A stretch of DNA of 40,744 nt from an uncultured Eubacteriales bacterium (GTDB taxonomy: Bacteria; Bacillota; Clostridia; Christensenellales; CAG-138): contig UQXE01000019.1 of the NCBI GenBank assembly GCA_900544965.1, forward strand, positions 1 to 40,744, in the 5' to 3' direction. Position 1 is the first letter of the stretch. Each line of letters opens with the position of its first letter. The notes under the pieces were generated by a model. It worked only from the letters and a program-made list of their open reading frames with translations, was not told the origin of the DNA and did not search any database. A program made the translations under genes and the position numbers. Shown here piece after piece: positions 6,710 to 15,663 of this stretch.

Positions 6710-8491
6710 ATGAATAATAAGTCCGCCGTTATCATTTCATTCCTATTATCCGCAGCCCTGCTCTTGGGATGCAGCGTTTCAGACCCTCATAGCAATCCGT
6801 CAAATACTTATCCGCCAGACGGCGTCAATAATGAAATCGGTCCCGACGGGTATAGCGCGTCCCAGGACAGTATCTCAATAAAGGGCAAGGATGAAATAAT
6901 CTCAGGGATAGAGTTTTCAGAGTTTAAGTCAACCGACCTTGACGACAGCTGGAGTGCCCAAGGATCGGAATCAATTAATTTGGACGGTTCCTCAGGTGTT
7001 GTTACGGTAAGCGCCGGCGGTACCTATGTATTGAGCGGCAGTTTGCAGGATGGGAGGCTGCTGATTGACAGCTCGGATGATAAACCCGTCCGGCTTGTGC
7101 TCAATGGCGCCGATATATCCAGCGAAGACGGTCCGGCCATATATGTGAAGCGCGCAAAAAAGCTTGTTCTTATACTGGCGGAGGGATCGGTAAACAGCAT
7201 TTCCGATGGCAGTACCTACTCAAGCGCGGCTAATGATGAAAACGATCCTAACGCAGCTGTCTTTTCCATGGACGATCTCACAATAATCGGGAATGGAACG
7301 CTAAGCGTCCAGGCCAACTACAATAACGGGATCTATTCAAAAGACAAGCTTAAAATCGGCGGCGGCATTATAACGGTCAAAGCTGAGGACGACGCGCTGG
7401 TCGGAAGGGACTGCGTGCTTATAAGCGGCGGAAAAATTGATTTAATCTCCGGCGACGAGGGAATAAAGACTACAAATAACGATGTTGACAAGGGATTCAT
7501 TCAAATAACGGACGGAAGCATAAAGATAGCATCCTTTGGCAATGCCGTGGACGCGGAAAGCGTAATAAAAATCGACGGCGGCGCTGTCGATATTACTTCA
7601 GGAGGCGGATACACCGAATACGGCAAGGATACGGACGGCGGGATGAAGGGGTTAAAGTCCGACCTGGGTATAGTAATTACCGGCGGTACTATTTCATTAA
7701 TTTCAGCGGACGACGCTATTCATTCAAACGCCAGCGTTGCAGTGGACGGAGGCGATATCACCATATCCACCGGCGACGACGCTATTCATGCCGACGAACA
7801 TGTAAGCATAACCGGGGGTAATATTAAAATAAACAATTCGCACGAAGGCATTGAAGGTGCCGCCGTGCATATTGGGGGAGCCGCGCTGTCAATAATATCC
7901 GATGAAGACGGCATCAATGCCAGCGGCGGCTCTGACGATGCTGATGACGGCGGAAGGCGGGAGCCAGACGCCTTTAAAACAAGTAACGGCTGTATTATAC
8001 GCGTTACGGGCGGCTCGATAAATATAGCTGCCGGAGGCGACGGTATGGATTCCAACGGTGGTATCCTTATAGTCGGCGGAACGCTTCTCATCAACAGCGA
8101 CATCAATTCCAATAACGGCGCCCTCGATTATGGCTCATATTGTGTGATCAAGGGCGGAACTGTAGCGGCGGCAGGAGGGACGGCGATGGCCGCGCTTCCT
8201 ACTTCATCGTCTGAGCAGCCGTCAATAGCGCTTGGCTTATCCCCGAAGCGTTCAGGTGCTATTAAAATAGAGGATGGCAGCGGCAGTGAACTGTTCGAAT
8301 GGACGCCCCCTATGGAATACCAGTCGGTTGTGCTATCCCTTCCCGAATTCAGCGTTGGATCTGAATATACGGTTTTTATCGGAGAAACCGAGTATGAAAC
8401 CGTTAAGCTTGCCGGAGTGCTCACGCTTTCCGGCGATTCAGGGCACACTTCAGGCGGCGCCCGCGAAAACCGGCCTGGTTCGCGTCCATGA
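6710..8491 (+). CDS. Carbohydrate-binding beta-helix lipoprotein (Cthe_2159-like)
   Basis: A 593-aa exported lipoprotein. The signal peptide ends in LLLGC (Cys21). The body consists of short repeats with patterns such as ITGGTISLISADDAIHSNA, VDGGDITISTGDDAIHA and VHIGGAALSIISDEDGINA, which predict a right-handed beta-helix. This matches the DUF4353 family, whose Clostridium thermocellum member Cthe_2159 binds polygalacturonate and calcium through Asp-rich turns. Here the many GDD and ADDA turns fit calcium sites. A C-terminal beta domain (about 500-575) and a Gly/Arg-rich tail follow. AGGAGG lies 4 nt before the ATG. The stop overlaps the next gene by 4 bp, so the two are translationally coupled. 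Surface binding of acidic polysaccharide is inferred from the family. Confidence 0.85.
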   Translation: MNNKSAVIISFLLSAALLLGCSVSDPHSNPSNTYPPDGVNNEIGPDGYSASQDSISIKGKDEIISGIEFSEFKSTDLDDSWSAQGSESINLDGSSGVVTVSAGGTYVLSGSLQDGRLLIDSSDDKPVRLVLNGADISSEDGPAIYVKRAKKLVLILAEGSVNSISDGSTYSSAANDENDPNAAVFSMDDLTIIGNGTLSVQANYNNGIYSKDKLKIGGGIITVKAEDDALVGRDCVLISGGKIDLISGDEGIKTTNNDVDKGFIQITDGSIKIASFGNAVDAESVIKIDGGAVDITSGGGYTEYGKDTDGGMKGLKSDLGIVITGGTISLISADDAIHSNASVAVDGGDITISTGDDAIHADEHVSITGGNIKINNSHEGIEGAAVHIGGAALSIISDEDGINASGGSDDADDGGRREPDAFKTSNGCIIRVTGGSINIAAGGDGMDSNGGILIVGGTLLINSDINSNNGALDYGSYCVIKGGTVAAAGGTAMAALPTSSSEQPSIALGLSPKRSGAIKIEDGSGSELFEWTPPMEYQSVVLSLPEFSVGSEYTVFIGETEYETVKLAGVLTLSGDSGHTSGGARENRPGSRP

Positions 8492-9321
8492 CCGCGCATA
8501 AAAAGAAAAAAATGAAGCTATTGTTTATAATCGTATTTTCACTGGCGGCGGTTTCCATCTTTCTATGGTGGCAGGCCAATGGACTTGGCGTTACATATAT
8601 TGAACATTCAAGTTGGAGGCTACCGACCGAATTCGATGGGTTCAGGATTGCTCAGGTTTCAGACCTTCATAATAAAACATTTGGAAAGGGAAACTCCTCA
8701 TTATTGGCTTTGCTTTCTAGGGAGGCGCCCGATATCATAGTAATAACCGGCGATTTGGTCGACCGAAGGAGACCAGATATAAATGCGGCCATGGAGTTCA
8801 TATATGGCGCGGTAGCAATAGCGCCTGTGTATTATGTTTCGGGCAACCATGAGGAAAGGCTTGAAAACCATAATGAGATATATGGCAAACTGGTCAATGC
8901 CGGCGTACATGTTTTGGAAAATACCGGGGCCAAAATCCTGCGTGGAGAACGGAGCATATCCATTGCAGGTGTCTTTGACTCGGATTCTGATACGGTTATA
9001 AGCAGGCGTATTGAAACGGTCATGGGCAATCCCGATGATTTTACCATACTTCTGTGCCATAGGCCAAACTATATGGAGATATTCAAACGCTATCCTCTTG
9101 ACCTGGTGTTCTGCGGCCATGCCCACGGAGGGCAGTTCCGCGTTCCATTTGTCGGGGGACTATTCGCTCCTGACCAGGGACTGTTCCCTCAATATACGTC
9201 GGGGGCCTACACTGAGGGCGAAACCACTATGATAGTCAGCAGGGGCCTGGGTAACAGCGTGGTTCCTATAAGGTTATTTAACCGTCCCGATGTCGTTATG
9301 GCGACTCTCCGCTCTGAATAA
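8488..9321 (+). CDS. Membrane-anchored metallophosphoesterase (YkuE-like)
   Basis: A 277-aa calcineurin-type phosphoesterase. One N-terminal membrane segment (residues 10-28) follows a lysine cluster, so the catalytic domain faces outward. All metal-binding motifs are present: SDLH (Asp59, His61), GDLVDRR (Asp89), GNHE (Asn120, His121), LCHRP (His191) and GHAHGGQ (His211, His213). Relatives such as Bacillus YkuE and E. coli YaeI act on phosphate esters at the membrane or cell wall; the substrate here is unknown. The ATGA overlap with the preceding lipoprotein gene implies coupled translation and possibly a shared envelope function. Its 3' end converges on the kbl gene. Confidence 0.88.
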   Translation: MTAHKKKKMKLLFIIVFSLAAVSIFLWWQANGLGVTYIEHSSWRLPTEFDGFRIAQVSDLHNKTFGKGNSSLLALLSREAPDIIVITGDLVDRRRPDINAAMEFIYGAVAIAPVYYVSGNHEERLENHNEIYGKLVNAGVHVLENTGAKILRGERSISIAGVFDSDSDTVISRRIETVMGNPDDFTILLCHRPNYMEIFKRYPLDLVFCGHAHGGQFRVPFVGGLFAPDQGLFPQYTSGAYTEGETTMIVSRGLGNSVVPIRLFNRPDVVMATLRSE

Positions 9322-9334
9322 ACGCAATAATAAA

Positions 9335-9365
9335 GCAGGGCGGCGGTACTTATCCATCGCCCTGC
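9335..9365 (-). terminator. Hairpin ending the tdh-kbl operon
   Basis: GCAGGGCG (9335-9342) and CGCCCTGC (9358-9365) pair around a 15-nt loop. On the minus strand TTTATTATT follows, so it mainly terminates the tdh-kbl transcript; it may also stop the converging plus-strand transcript. Confidence 0.7.
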
Positions 9366-9406
9366 AAAAACCCGTTATTTGTGCGCATCAGCGCATTTAT
9401 AATTTC

Positions 9407-10588
9407 TTATATGCCCATCTCTTCCTTTACTTCCTTAAAGCACCTTACGGCAAAGTCGAGATCCTCCTTTGAATGTCCGGCTGAAACCTGCGTCCTAATC
9501 CTTGCCTTGCCCTGGGGCACAACAGGATAAAAGAATCCTACCACATATACGCCCTTATCCAGCATGCGCGCCGCAAACTCCTGAGCGACCCGCGCGTCAT
9601 AGAGCATTACCGGCACAATGGGATGCGTGCTCTCGGGAACGTCGAAGCCAAGCTTTCCAAGCTCTGAACGGAAGTATGCGGTATTCTCATGAACCTTATC
9701 CCTGAGGGCGGTTGACTCCATCAGCATATCAAACACCTTGATCGACGCGGCGCATATTGCTGGAGCCAAAGTGTTTGAAAACAGGTAGGGTCTGGACCTT
9801 TGCCTGAGCAGGTCAACAACCTCCTTGCTTGCGCTGGTAAACCCGCCTGACGCGCCTCCGAGCGCCTTGCCAAGCGTGCCCGTTATTATGTCCACGCGTC
9901 CCATTACGCCGCAGTGCTCGTGCGTGCCGCGCCCATGCTCACCCATGAATCCGACCGCGTGGCTGTCGTCCACCATCACCAGCGCGCCATACTCGTCCGC
10001 AAGGTCGCATATCGCCGGAAGATTCGCTATAAAGCCATCCATCGAGAAAACCCCGTCGGTAGCTATCAGCTTAATACGGCAATCCTTTGCCGCCTCAAGC
10101 TGGGTCCTGAGATCATCCATGTTGTTGTTCTTATAGCGGAAACGCTTAGCCTTGCATAGGCGAACGCCGTCTATGATGCTTGCATGGTTAAGTTCATCCG
10201 ATATTATTGCGTCGTCCGGCCCAAGCAGCGTTTCAAACAAGCCGCCGTTGGCGTCAAAGCAGGAGGAATACAGGATCGTATCCTCCATGCCCAGAAAGTC
10301 GCTGATCTTTTTTTCAAGCATTTTGTGTATCTTCTGGGTTCCGCAAATAAATCTGACCGAGGAAAGGCCGAAGCCCCACTCGTCATAGCTGGCCTTGGCC
10401 GCCTCAATAAGAGCGGGATGATTTGACAGCCCCAGATAGTTGTTTGCGCACATATTTAGTACGCCGCTGGTATTGGTTGTATCAATTCTTGATTTCTGAG
10501 GGGTCGTAATTATACGCTCGTCCTTAAAGGTACCGGCGTCGCGTATGTTGTCAAGCTCTTTTCTAAATATTTCATAAGCCTGCTTCAT
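9407..10588 (-). CDS. kbl: 2-amino-3-ketobutyrate CoA ligase (glycine C-acetyltransferase)
   Basis: A 393-aa PLP enzyme of the alpha-oxoamine synthase family that cleaves 2-amino-3-ketobutyrate with CoA to glycine and acetyl-CoA, the second step of threonine breakdown. PLP is bound to Lys241 in TGTLGKALGGASGG. DELNHASIIDG and DDSHAVGF carry the other cofactor contacts. RFICGTQ at 79-85 is typical of KBL and differs from the SRFLNGT of serine palmitoyltransferase-like paralogues such as the one at 37923. It sits 85 bp downstream of tdh in the same direction, which fixes the pathway. AGGAG lies about 12 nt before the ATG, a slightly long spacing. Length is normal. Confidence 0.95.
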   Translation of the reverse strand: MKQAYEIFRKELDNIRDAGTFKDERIITTPQKSRIDTTNTSGVLNMCANNYLGLSNHPALIEAAKASYDEWGFGLSSVRFICGTQKIHKMLEKKISDFLGMEDTILYSSCFDANGGLFETLLGPDDAIISDELNHASIIDGVRLCKAKRFRYKNNNMDDLRTQLEAAKDCRIKLIATDGVFSMDGFIANLPAICDLADEYGALVMVDDSHAVGFMGEHGRGTHEHCGVMGRVDIITGTLGKALGGASGGFTSASKEVVDLLRQRSRPYLFSNTLAPAICAASIKVFDMLMESTALRDKVHENTAYFRSELGKLGFDVPESTHPIVPVMLYDARVAQEFAARMLDKGVYVVGFFYPVVPQGKARIRTQVSAGHSKEDLDFAVRCFKEVKEEMGI

Positions 10589-10673
10589 TTCTTTCTCATT
10601 CTCCTTTGCTTATTTATAATAGTCCGTGCGGCGCTAAACCGCCGCCAACAATAGCTTTTACAAACGAATACCG

Positions 10674-11717
10674 CTATTTGGTCCAGTCGAGCACTACCTT
10701 TCCGGAATTTCCGCTGTTCATTGCGGCAAAGCCCTTCTCATAATCGCGGTAATTGAACCGATGCGTAATGATCGGCGACAGGTCCAGACCCGCCTGTATC
10801 ATTGCCGCCATCTTATACCAGGTTTCGTACATCTTGCGCCCATATATGCCTTGAAGGGTAAGGCCCTTAAAGATTACGTCGTTCCAATCTATGACCGTAC
10901 CCGGGCCCGCGATGCCCAATAGGGCCACCCTGCCGCCATTGCGCATAGTACTTAGCATTTGATTCAGGGCCGCGCCATTGCCGCTCATCTCAAGGCCTAC
11001 GTCAAAGCCTTCTTTTATATTGGCGTTTGCCATCACGTCGCTCAGCTTGTCGCACGAAACGTTTACAATATGCGTCGCGCCCATCCTCTTTGCAAGGTCA
11101 AGCCTGTAATCGTTTATATCGGTTACCACTACCCTTCTGGCTCCGCCGTGCCTGCAGATTGCCGCGGCCATCATTCCAATCGGGCCCGCGCCGGTTATCA
11201 GCACGTCCTCCCCCACGGTTTCAAACATAAGCGCCGTATGCGTAGCATTGCCATAGGCGTCAAAGAAGGACACAATATCATCCGGTATATCTTCGCTAAC
11301 GGGTATTACATTGGTTGCCGGTATGCAGAGGTATTCGGCAAAAGCGCCCGCGCGGTTTACACCCACGCCCTTTGCATGTTTGCACCACTGGCCATTGCCC
11401 GACCTGCAGTTGCGGCAGCGTCCGCATACTATATGACCCTCGCCTGACACGCGCTGCCCTATCTTATAGCCTGTAACGCCGGCTCCCAGCGCGGCAATAA
11501 CGCCTACATATTCGTGCCCGACTATCATGGGCGGTACGATATTCTTTTCGCTCCAGGGATCCCAGTTGTAAATATGAACATCCGTTCCGCAGATCGCGGT
11601 TTTATGTATTCGTATGAGGACCTCGCCCATACCTGGAGATGGCACCGGCCTCCTTTCAAGTACGAGGCCCTTTTCTCTATTTGGCTTTACAAGTGCGTCC
11701 ATTGTTTCTGGTATCAT
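10674..11717 (-). CDS. tdh: L-threonine 3-dehydrogenase
   Basis: A 347-aa zinc-dependent medium-chain dehydrogenase that oxidises L-threonine with NAD+ to 2-amino-3-ketobutyrate, which kbl then cleaves. Catalytic zinc ligands are Cys43 (AICGTDVHIYNWD), His68 and Glu69 (GHEYVG). The structural zinc is held by Cys98, 101, 104 and 112. The NAD-binding Rossmann motif ITGAGPIGMMAA lies near 174-185. AAGGAGG stands 6 nt before the ATG. A strong promoter is present at 11753-11781. With kbl it forms a two-gene threonine-to-glycine operon. I saw no glycine riboswitch or T-box in the leader. Confidence 0.95.
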   Translation of the reverse strand: MIPETMDALVKPNREKGLVLERRPVPSPGMGEVLIRIHKTAICGTDVHIYNWDPWSEKNIVPPMIVGHEYVGVIAALGAGVTGYKIGQRVSGEGHIVCGRCRNCRSGNGQWCKHAKGVGVNRAGAFAEYLCIPATNVIPVSEDIPDDIVSFFDAYGNATHTALMFETVGEDVLITGAGPIGMMAAAICRHGGARRVVVTDINDYRLDLAKRMGATHIVNVSCDKLSDVMANANIKEGFDVGLEMSGNGAALNQMLSTMRNGGRVALLGIAGPGTVIDWNDVIFKGLTLQGIYGRKMYETWYKMAAMIQAGLDLSPIITHRFNYRDYEKGFAAMNSGNSGKVVLDWTK

Positions 11718-11752
11718 AACTCGTCCTCCTTAAAAGAACAATATATAGTTCA

Positions 11753-11781
11753 ATTATAGTCCCGATTTTGAATATTGCCAA
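11753..11781 (-). promoter_or_regulatory. Promoter of tdh-kbl
   Basis: Minus strand TTGGCA (11776-11781), 17-bp spacer, TATAAT (11753-11758), leaving a short leader of about 28 nt. Confidence 0.8.
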
Positions 11782-11855
11782 CAAAGGAATCCCTAAAATA
11801 TTGTATATTTAGCCGTGGGCACCGCCGCTTTATGTCCATGGATTCAAACACAATT

Positions 11856-11887
11856 AAAAGGGTTCCGCTGTACTATGGAACCCTTTT
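11856..11887 (-). terminator. Terminator of the NlpC/P60 gene
   Basis: AAAAGGGTTCC (11856-11866) pairs with GGAACCCTTTT (11877-11887) around a 10-nt loop, 14 bp beyond the stop codon. Fairly symmetrical, so it can act in both directions. Confidence 0.85.
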
Positions 11888-11901
11888 GGTATGAACTTCA
11901 T

Positions 11902-13218
11902 CTAAAACACTCTCCTGCCAAGTTCAAAGTTTGTGACGGCCCAGTTGTTCCAGCTGGAAATCACCACTTCTCCGGCAGACGATGATGCATGTATATAGCT
12001 ATTGTAGCCAAGATATACTCCAACATGGTTTATATATCCCGACGAATTGCTGAAAAACACCAGATCTCCGCGCTTGAGGTCTGACTGGCGGCTTATAAGC
12101 CCCCAACTTTCGACCTGTGAGTAGCCGGCCGCAGTGTAGCGTGACACCCTGACGCCAGCCTGTCTCAGGCAATAGTATACCAGTCCCGAACAATCGAAGC
12201 TGTCAGGACCCTCCGTGCTCCAGACATATGGTTTTCCCAGCTGGGCCGTCAATATGCTGATAAATGTCTCCACATTGGCGGATGGGGGCTGAGTAGGCGT
12301 CGGCGCGGGTCCCTGCGTAGGCCGTGGAGTTATCGCAGGGGTTCTGGTAGGCGTAGGTGTGACATTCGGCTTAGGGGTTGACGACGGCTTGGGGGTTTCC
12401 CTAGGCGTGGGAGATGCGTCCGGCCTCCGCGTAGCCGTAGGAGACGGCTGGGCCGGAGTTCCTGTCTCAAGCGGAAGGTTCGGGTCCTGCATCGAATCGT
12501 CGCTATACCTTGCCTTCGGAGAATATAGGACGCTTCTTGTTTCGAGATCAGCCCTGCCATTTACGGTAAGTTCGTTTTTAGCCTGAAACATACCCACAGC
12601 GTTCTCCGTGGCAACTCCGAAATAGCCATTGTTTTTATCCTGATAAAAGCCCAGCTCATTCAAACGGGTTTGAAGCATCAAAACGTCGTTGCCCTTGTTT
12701 CCACGCTCAATAACATATGGCATAGCCGTCCCGGATTCAAGGAGCGCCATAAGCTTTTCATCAACCGTGCCCGTCTCCTCAAGGTAATGCGTCCGCTGTA
12801 TTCTCTTTACGGCGTCCTCAAGCGCGGAGCCAAACTTGGTCGTAGGTTCATCCGAGTCCATATACCCAAGGTTCATCAGGGTTTCCTGTATTCGGGCTAT
12901 ATCGCTATTGTCGTCTCCCAGCTTGTACAGAAGCTTACCAACGCTTTCATTTCCTAAGCCATCTCCAAATGGGGTTTCTCCCGGCGCTTCCTGCTCTCCC
13001 CCTGGCTGTTCCTCCCCGGTTTCCTCTCCTTCGTTCGCCTCAACCGATCCGGTCATGGCGCCCATAGCAAGCTCAGGGCTGAATAAAAATGGTATGAACA
13101 GGAACAGCGTTGTGAATATGCACAAAAACACCGAGATTATAACACGGAAACGTTTAAGAAAGGGGAGCAGCCCCCTATTCTGCCTGGGTTTATATTTTGT
13201 AAAATCCTTCGTATTCAT
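11902..13218 (-). CDS. NlpC/P60 peptidoglycan hydrolase with two PG-binding repeats
   Basis: A 438-aa envelope protein. A membrane segment (residues 25-48) is followed by a Glu/Gly-rich spacer, two peptidoglycan-binding-1-like repeats (about 96-160 and 170-232), a Pro/Thr/Ser linker (about 250-312) and a C-terminal NlpC/P60 domain. The catalytic triad is visible: Cys343 in FDCSGLVYYC, His398 in INHVGVYLG and His410 in SYIHAS. The family hydrolyses gamma-D-glutamyl-diaminopimelate bonds in stem peptides, which fits the DAP-type MurE in this window. No Shine-Dalgarno is visible, and a promoter -10 ends only 8 bp before the ATG, so the mRNA is probably leaderless. No later in-frame start with a ribosome site was found. 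Confidence 0.88.
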   Translation of the reverse strand: MNTKDFTKYKPRQNRGLLPFLKRFRVIISVFLCIFTTLFLFIPFLFSPELAMGAMTGSVEANEGEETGEEQPGGEQEAPGETPFGDGLGNESVGKLLYKLGDDNSDIARIQETLMNLGYMDSDEPTTKFGSALEDAVKRIQRTHYLEETGTVDEKLMALLESGTAMPYVIERGNKGNDVLMLQTRLNELGFYQDKNNGYFGVATENAVGMFQAKNELTVNGRADLETRSVLYSPKARYSDDSMQDPNLPLETGTPAQPSPTATRRPDASPTPRETPKPSSTPKPNVTPTPTRTPAITPRPTQGPAPTPTQPPSANVETFISILTAQLGKPYVWSTEGPDSFDCSGLVYYCLRQAGVRVSRYTAAGYSQVESWGLISRQSDLKRGDLVFFSNSSGYINHVGVYLGYNSYIHASSSAGEVVISSWNNWAVTNFELGRRVF

Positions 13219-13226
13219 GCGTCTAC

Positions 13227-13254
13227 ATTATACACCATAATGGAGCCTTTTCAA
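13227..13254 (-). promoter_or_regulatory. Promoter directly abutting the NlpC/P60 start codon
   Basis: Minus strand TTGAAA (13249-13254), 16-bp spacer, TATAAT (13227-13232). The ATG begins at 13218, so the expected transcription start (6-8 nt after the -10) falls within 1-3 nt of the start codon. Confidence 0.7.
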
Positions 13255-13389
13255 ATCATCCTCAGCTATAATTAACAGTTTTTTTAACAATATGTGAATA
13301 TGATGCCGTTAAATGTAATGCCGGCGGGCTTTTTATCCAAACATGGCAGTCTACATGCTTGCGTATACATACATGTTTTATATTTATAT

Positions 13390-13428
13390 AAGGGGAGCGC
13401 GGAGTGAACCGAACCCCGCGCTCCCCTT
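13390..13428 (-). terminator. Terminator of fbp
   Basis: A perfect 13-bp stem, AAGGGGAGCGCGG (13390-13402) with CCGCGCTCCCCTT (13416-13428), 11 bp after the fbp stop. On the minus strand it is followed by ATATAAATATA, without a clean T-run. Confidence 0.8.
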
Positions 13429-13438
13429 ATTAAACTGA

Positions 13439-15409
13439 CTAGGCTTCCTTTACTATACCCATTCTATATGCATCAAGGAGCGCCTTAAGGTCATCGATTC
13501 GCTCCTTAAGTCCAGCTCCAATATCCGTATCGCCCACCAAAAGCCGCTCGGGAAGATTCCTTACAACCGTACCATGCGTTCTTATGTCGTTATCAAGAAA
13601 ATGCATGTCATTGGTTCCGTAAGCCTCGTGAGCTACTATTCGTATGCGCTGGGAGGTGAAAAACATCGTGTATCCGGCTATCCCTGTCTGCGGCTGGTAG
13701 GCCCTGCAAAACCCGCCGTCTATCACTACACGGCGGCCATTCGCCTTCTGCGGCTCCTCGCCCTCCTTGGCCTTTACTGGGATATGGCCGTTTACTATGC
13801 ACGAATAGCTCTCGTTAAGCCCAAAATGATTGAGGACTTTGAGTGCGAAATCCTCATCGTCACAATATTCATAGTAGGCGTTCTTCGGCTCCTTATGCGT
13901 TGATTTATCCTCAATCAGAGCCCTTTCAAACGTCGTTATCTGTCGTCTGCCAAATATCGGCGAATTTCTTCCGCACCACAGGAACCACATGAAATCCCTG
14001 CCCTTTTCGCGGGCTTCCGAACCCTCGGGAGCATACATGGCCATTCGCGCAACCTTGTCGGCGTAATCCAAATACTCCTTGCCTGACAGCAGCCTTCCAT
14101 CGCAGTCGAATTTCATAAACTCGCCGTTGTCGTCGCACGGAATGCATCCATGATACAGCAGGTTGCCATTGTAGCACAGGTACACGCTGCCTGCCGAATA
14201 TAAAAACCTGACGTGGGACTGAAGCTTATGGCTGTTTTGGAATGATGAGGTAAGCTGCTCCATGAGCAGCACCTCGCTCTCGGTTAGCCTGTTGGGGTCG
14301 GCCGGATCTATTGTGGGGAATTCGGTATCCTTCAGCGGATACTTCTTTCCTCCGATGGTTATGCTCATATCCGAATAGTCTATTCTGGAAAGCATATCCC
14401 TGTCCGCCATCCTATACTCGGGACGCCGCTTTATCAGCTGCCCCTCAAGCTTGAACTGTATTACGCATATGGCCTTATGCATTCTCGCGTAAAGACTCAT
14501 GTCCTTTGGCATATAGTGCTCGGACGGCATTTTCCTTGGGGTGAAAACCGAAGAGTCAACATCAGAATAGTATTCGGATGCAAAAAGGGCTAGCGGCAAT
14601 ATATTGATACCATATGAGTTTTCAAGCATATCCAGATTGTCGTATTGCACGCAGTTTTTAATCGCGGTCGCCACGCATACGGGACTTCCCGCCGCCGCTC
14701 CCATCCAAAGAACGTCGTGGTTCCCCCACTGTATATCTACGCTGTGATGATCAATTAGCCTATCCAAAATTACATCGGCATGCGGGCCGCGGTCGAAAAC
14801 GTCGCCAACCACATGGAGATGGTCCACCGCCATTCGTTTTATAAGGCTTGAAAGCGCCACAATAAACGCATAAGCCCTGTCGAGGTCTACTATGCTGGTT
14901 ATAATCCTCTCATAATACCTTTCCTTATCGCTGTCAACATAGTGAGTATGCAAAAGCTCATCGATTATATACGAAAAGTCCTTTGGAAGCGCTTTCCTCA
15001 CCTTTGAACGCGAATACTTTGATGTCGTCGCCCTGCATATGGCTATCAGCCGGTATAGCGCCACCCTGTACCAGTCGTTCATGTCCGTACCAGACGCCCT
15101 CGCCTGCTCCATCTTTTGCTCGGGGTAATATATAAGCGCCGCGAGGTTCCTCCTCTCTCCTTCCCCTAACGAGTTTCCAAATACCATTTCAATGCGGTCC
15201 CTGATTGCTCCTGACGCATTGTTGGTTATGTGCAAAAACGCCTCGTGTTCCCCATGAATGTCGCTCATAAAATGCTCTGTTGCCTTTGGCAGATTGCATA
15301 TTGCCTGAAGATTGATTATCTCTGAGCTTACCGCCTGTATAGTTGGGTATTCCCTGGCCATTAACGAAAGATAGCGTATCGATCTTCCCGCTACACGTAC
15401 ATCCTCCAT
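13439..15409 (-). CDS. fbp: Fructose-1,6-bisphosphatase, class III
   Basis: A 656-aa enzyme of the Firmicute-type class III FBPase family, which removes the 1-phosphate from fructose 1,6-bisphosphate in gluconeogenesis. It contains a metallophosphoesterase core interrupted by a long insertion: SDIHGE (Asp50, His52), VVGDVFDRGPHADVILD, WGNHDVLWMGAAAG, and further on VNGHIPVKAKEGE and VIDGGFC. The ATG at 15409 (MEDVRVAGR) is preferred because AAGGAGG lies 7 nt upstream; an extra 21 codons are open but unsupported. Length fits the family (about 640-670 aa). Transcribed alone, between a strong terminator and a divergent iron-sulfur protein gene. Confidence 0.93.
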   Translation of the reverse strand: MEDVRVAGRSIRYLSLMAREYPTIQAVSSEIINLQAICNLPKATEHFMSDIHGEHEAFLHITNNASGAIRDRIEMVFGNSLGEGERRNLAALIYYPEQKMEQARASGTDMNDWYRVALYRLIAICRATTSKYSRSKVRKALPKDFSYIIDELLHTHYVDSDKERYYERIITSIVDLDRAYAFIVALSSLIKRMAVDHLHVVGDVFDRGPHADVILDRLIDHHSVDIQWGNHDVLWMGAAAGSPVCVATAIKNCVQYDNLDMLENSYGINILPLALFASEYYSDVDSSVFTPRKMPSEHYMPKDMSLYARMHKAICVIQFKLEGQLIKRRPEYRMADRDMLSRIDYSDMSITIGGKKYPLKDTEFPTIDPADPNRLTESEVLLMEQLTSSFQNSHKLQSHVRFLYSAGSVYLCYNGNLLYHGCIPCDDNGEFMKFDCDGRLLSGKEYLDYADKVARMAMYAPEGSEAREKGRDFMWFLWCGRNSPIFGRRQITTFERALIEDKSTHKEPKNAYYEYCDDEDFALKVLNHFGLNESYSCIVNGHIPVKAKEGEEPQKANGRRVVIDGGFCRAYQPQTGIAGYTMFFTSQRIRIVAHEAYGTNDMHFLDNDIRTHGTVVRNLPERLLVGDTDIGAGLKERIDDLKALLDAYRMGIVKEA

Positions 15410-15615
15410 GACGCCGCCTCCTTCTCCTTTATAACAGATAATAGATAATAAGCTATGGAAACCTGAGATCATTGAACAGCTATATGGCAGCTTAAGCTTT
15501 TATTCTTAATCGCTTGCCATTCCATACTACATTATACTATGACAGGACAAAAAAGAAAACCTTGCCAGCTCCAATACATCCATTTATTGTTTATTTAACA
15601 GCCCCTTGAGCCGGC

Positions 15616-15644
15616 TTGTGATAGCGCATCAACTGTGTTATATT
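15616..15644 (+). promoter_or_regulatory. Promoter of the QueG-like gene
   Basis: TTGTGA (15616-15621), 17-bp spacer, TATATT (15639-15644), about 20 nt upstream of the ATG. On the opposite strand a TATAAT (around 15534-15539) may serve fbp but has no good -35. Confidence 0.6.
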
Positions 15645-15663
15645 TAATCGGAGGTGCTTTATA

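Noticed and set aside
11718..11800. Glycine riboswitch or T-box ahead of tdh-kbl
   Set aside because: The leader is about 28 nt and lacks the conserved sequences of either class.
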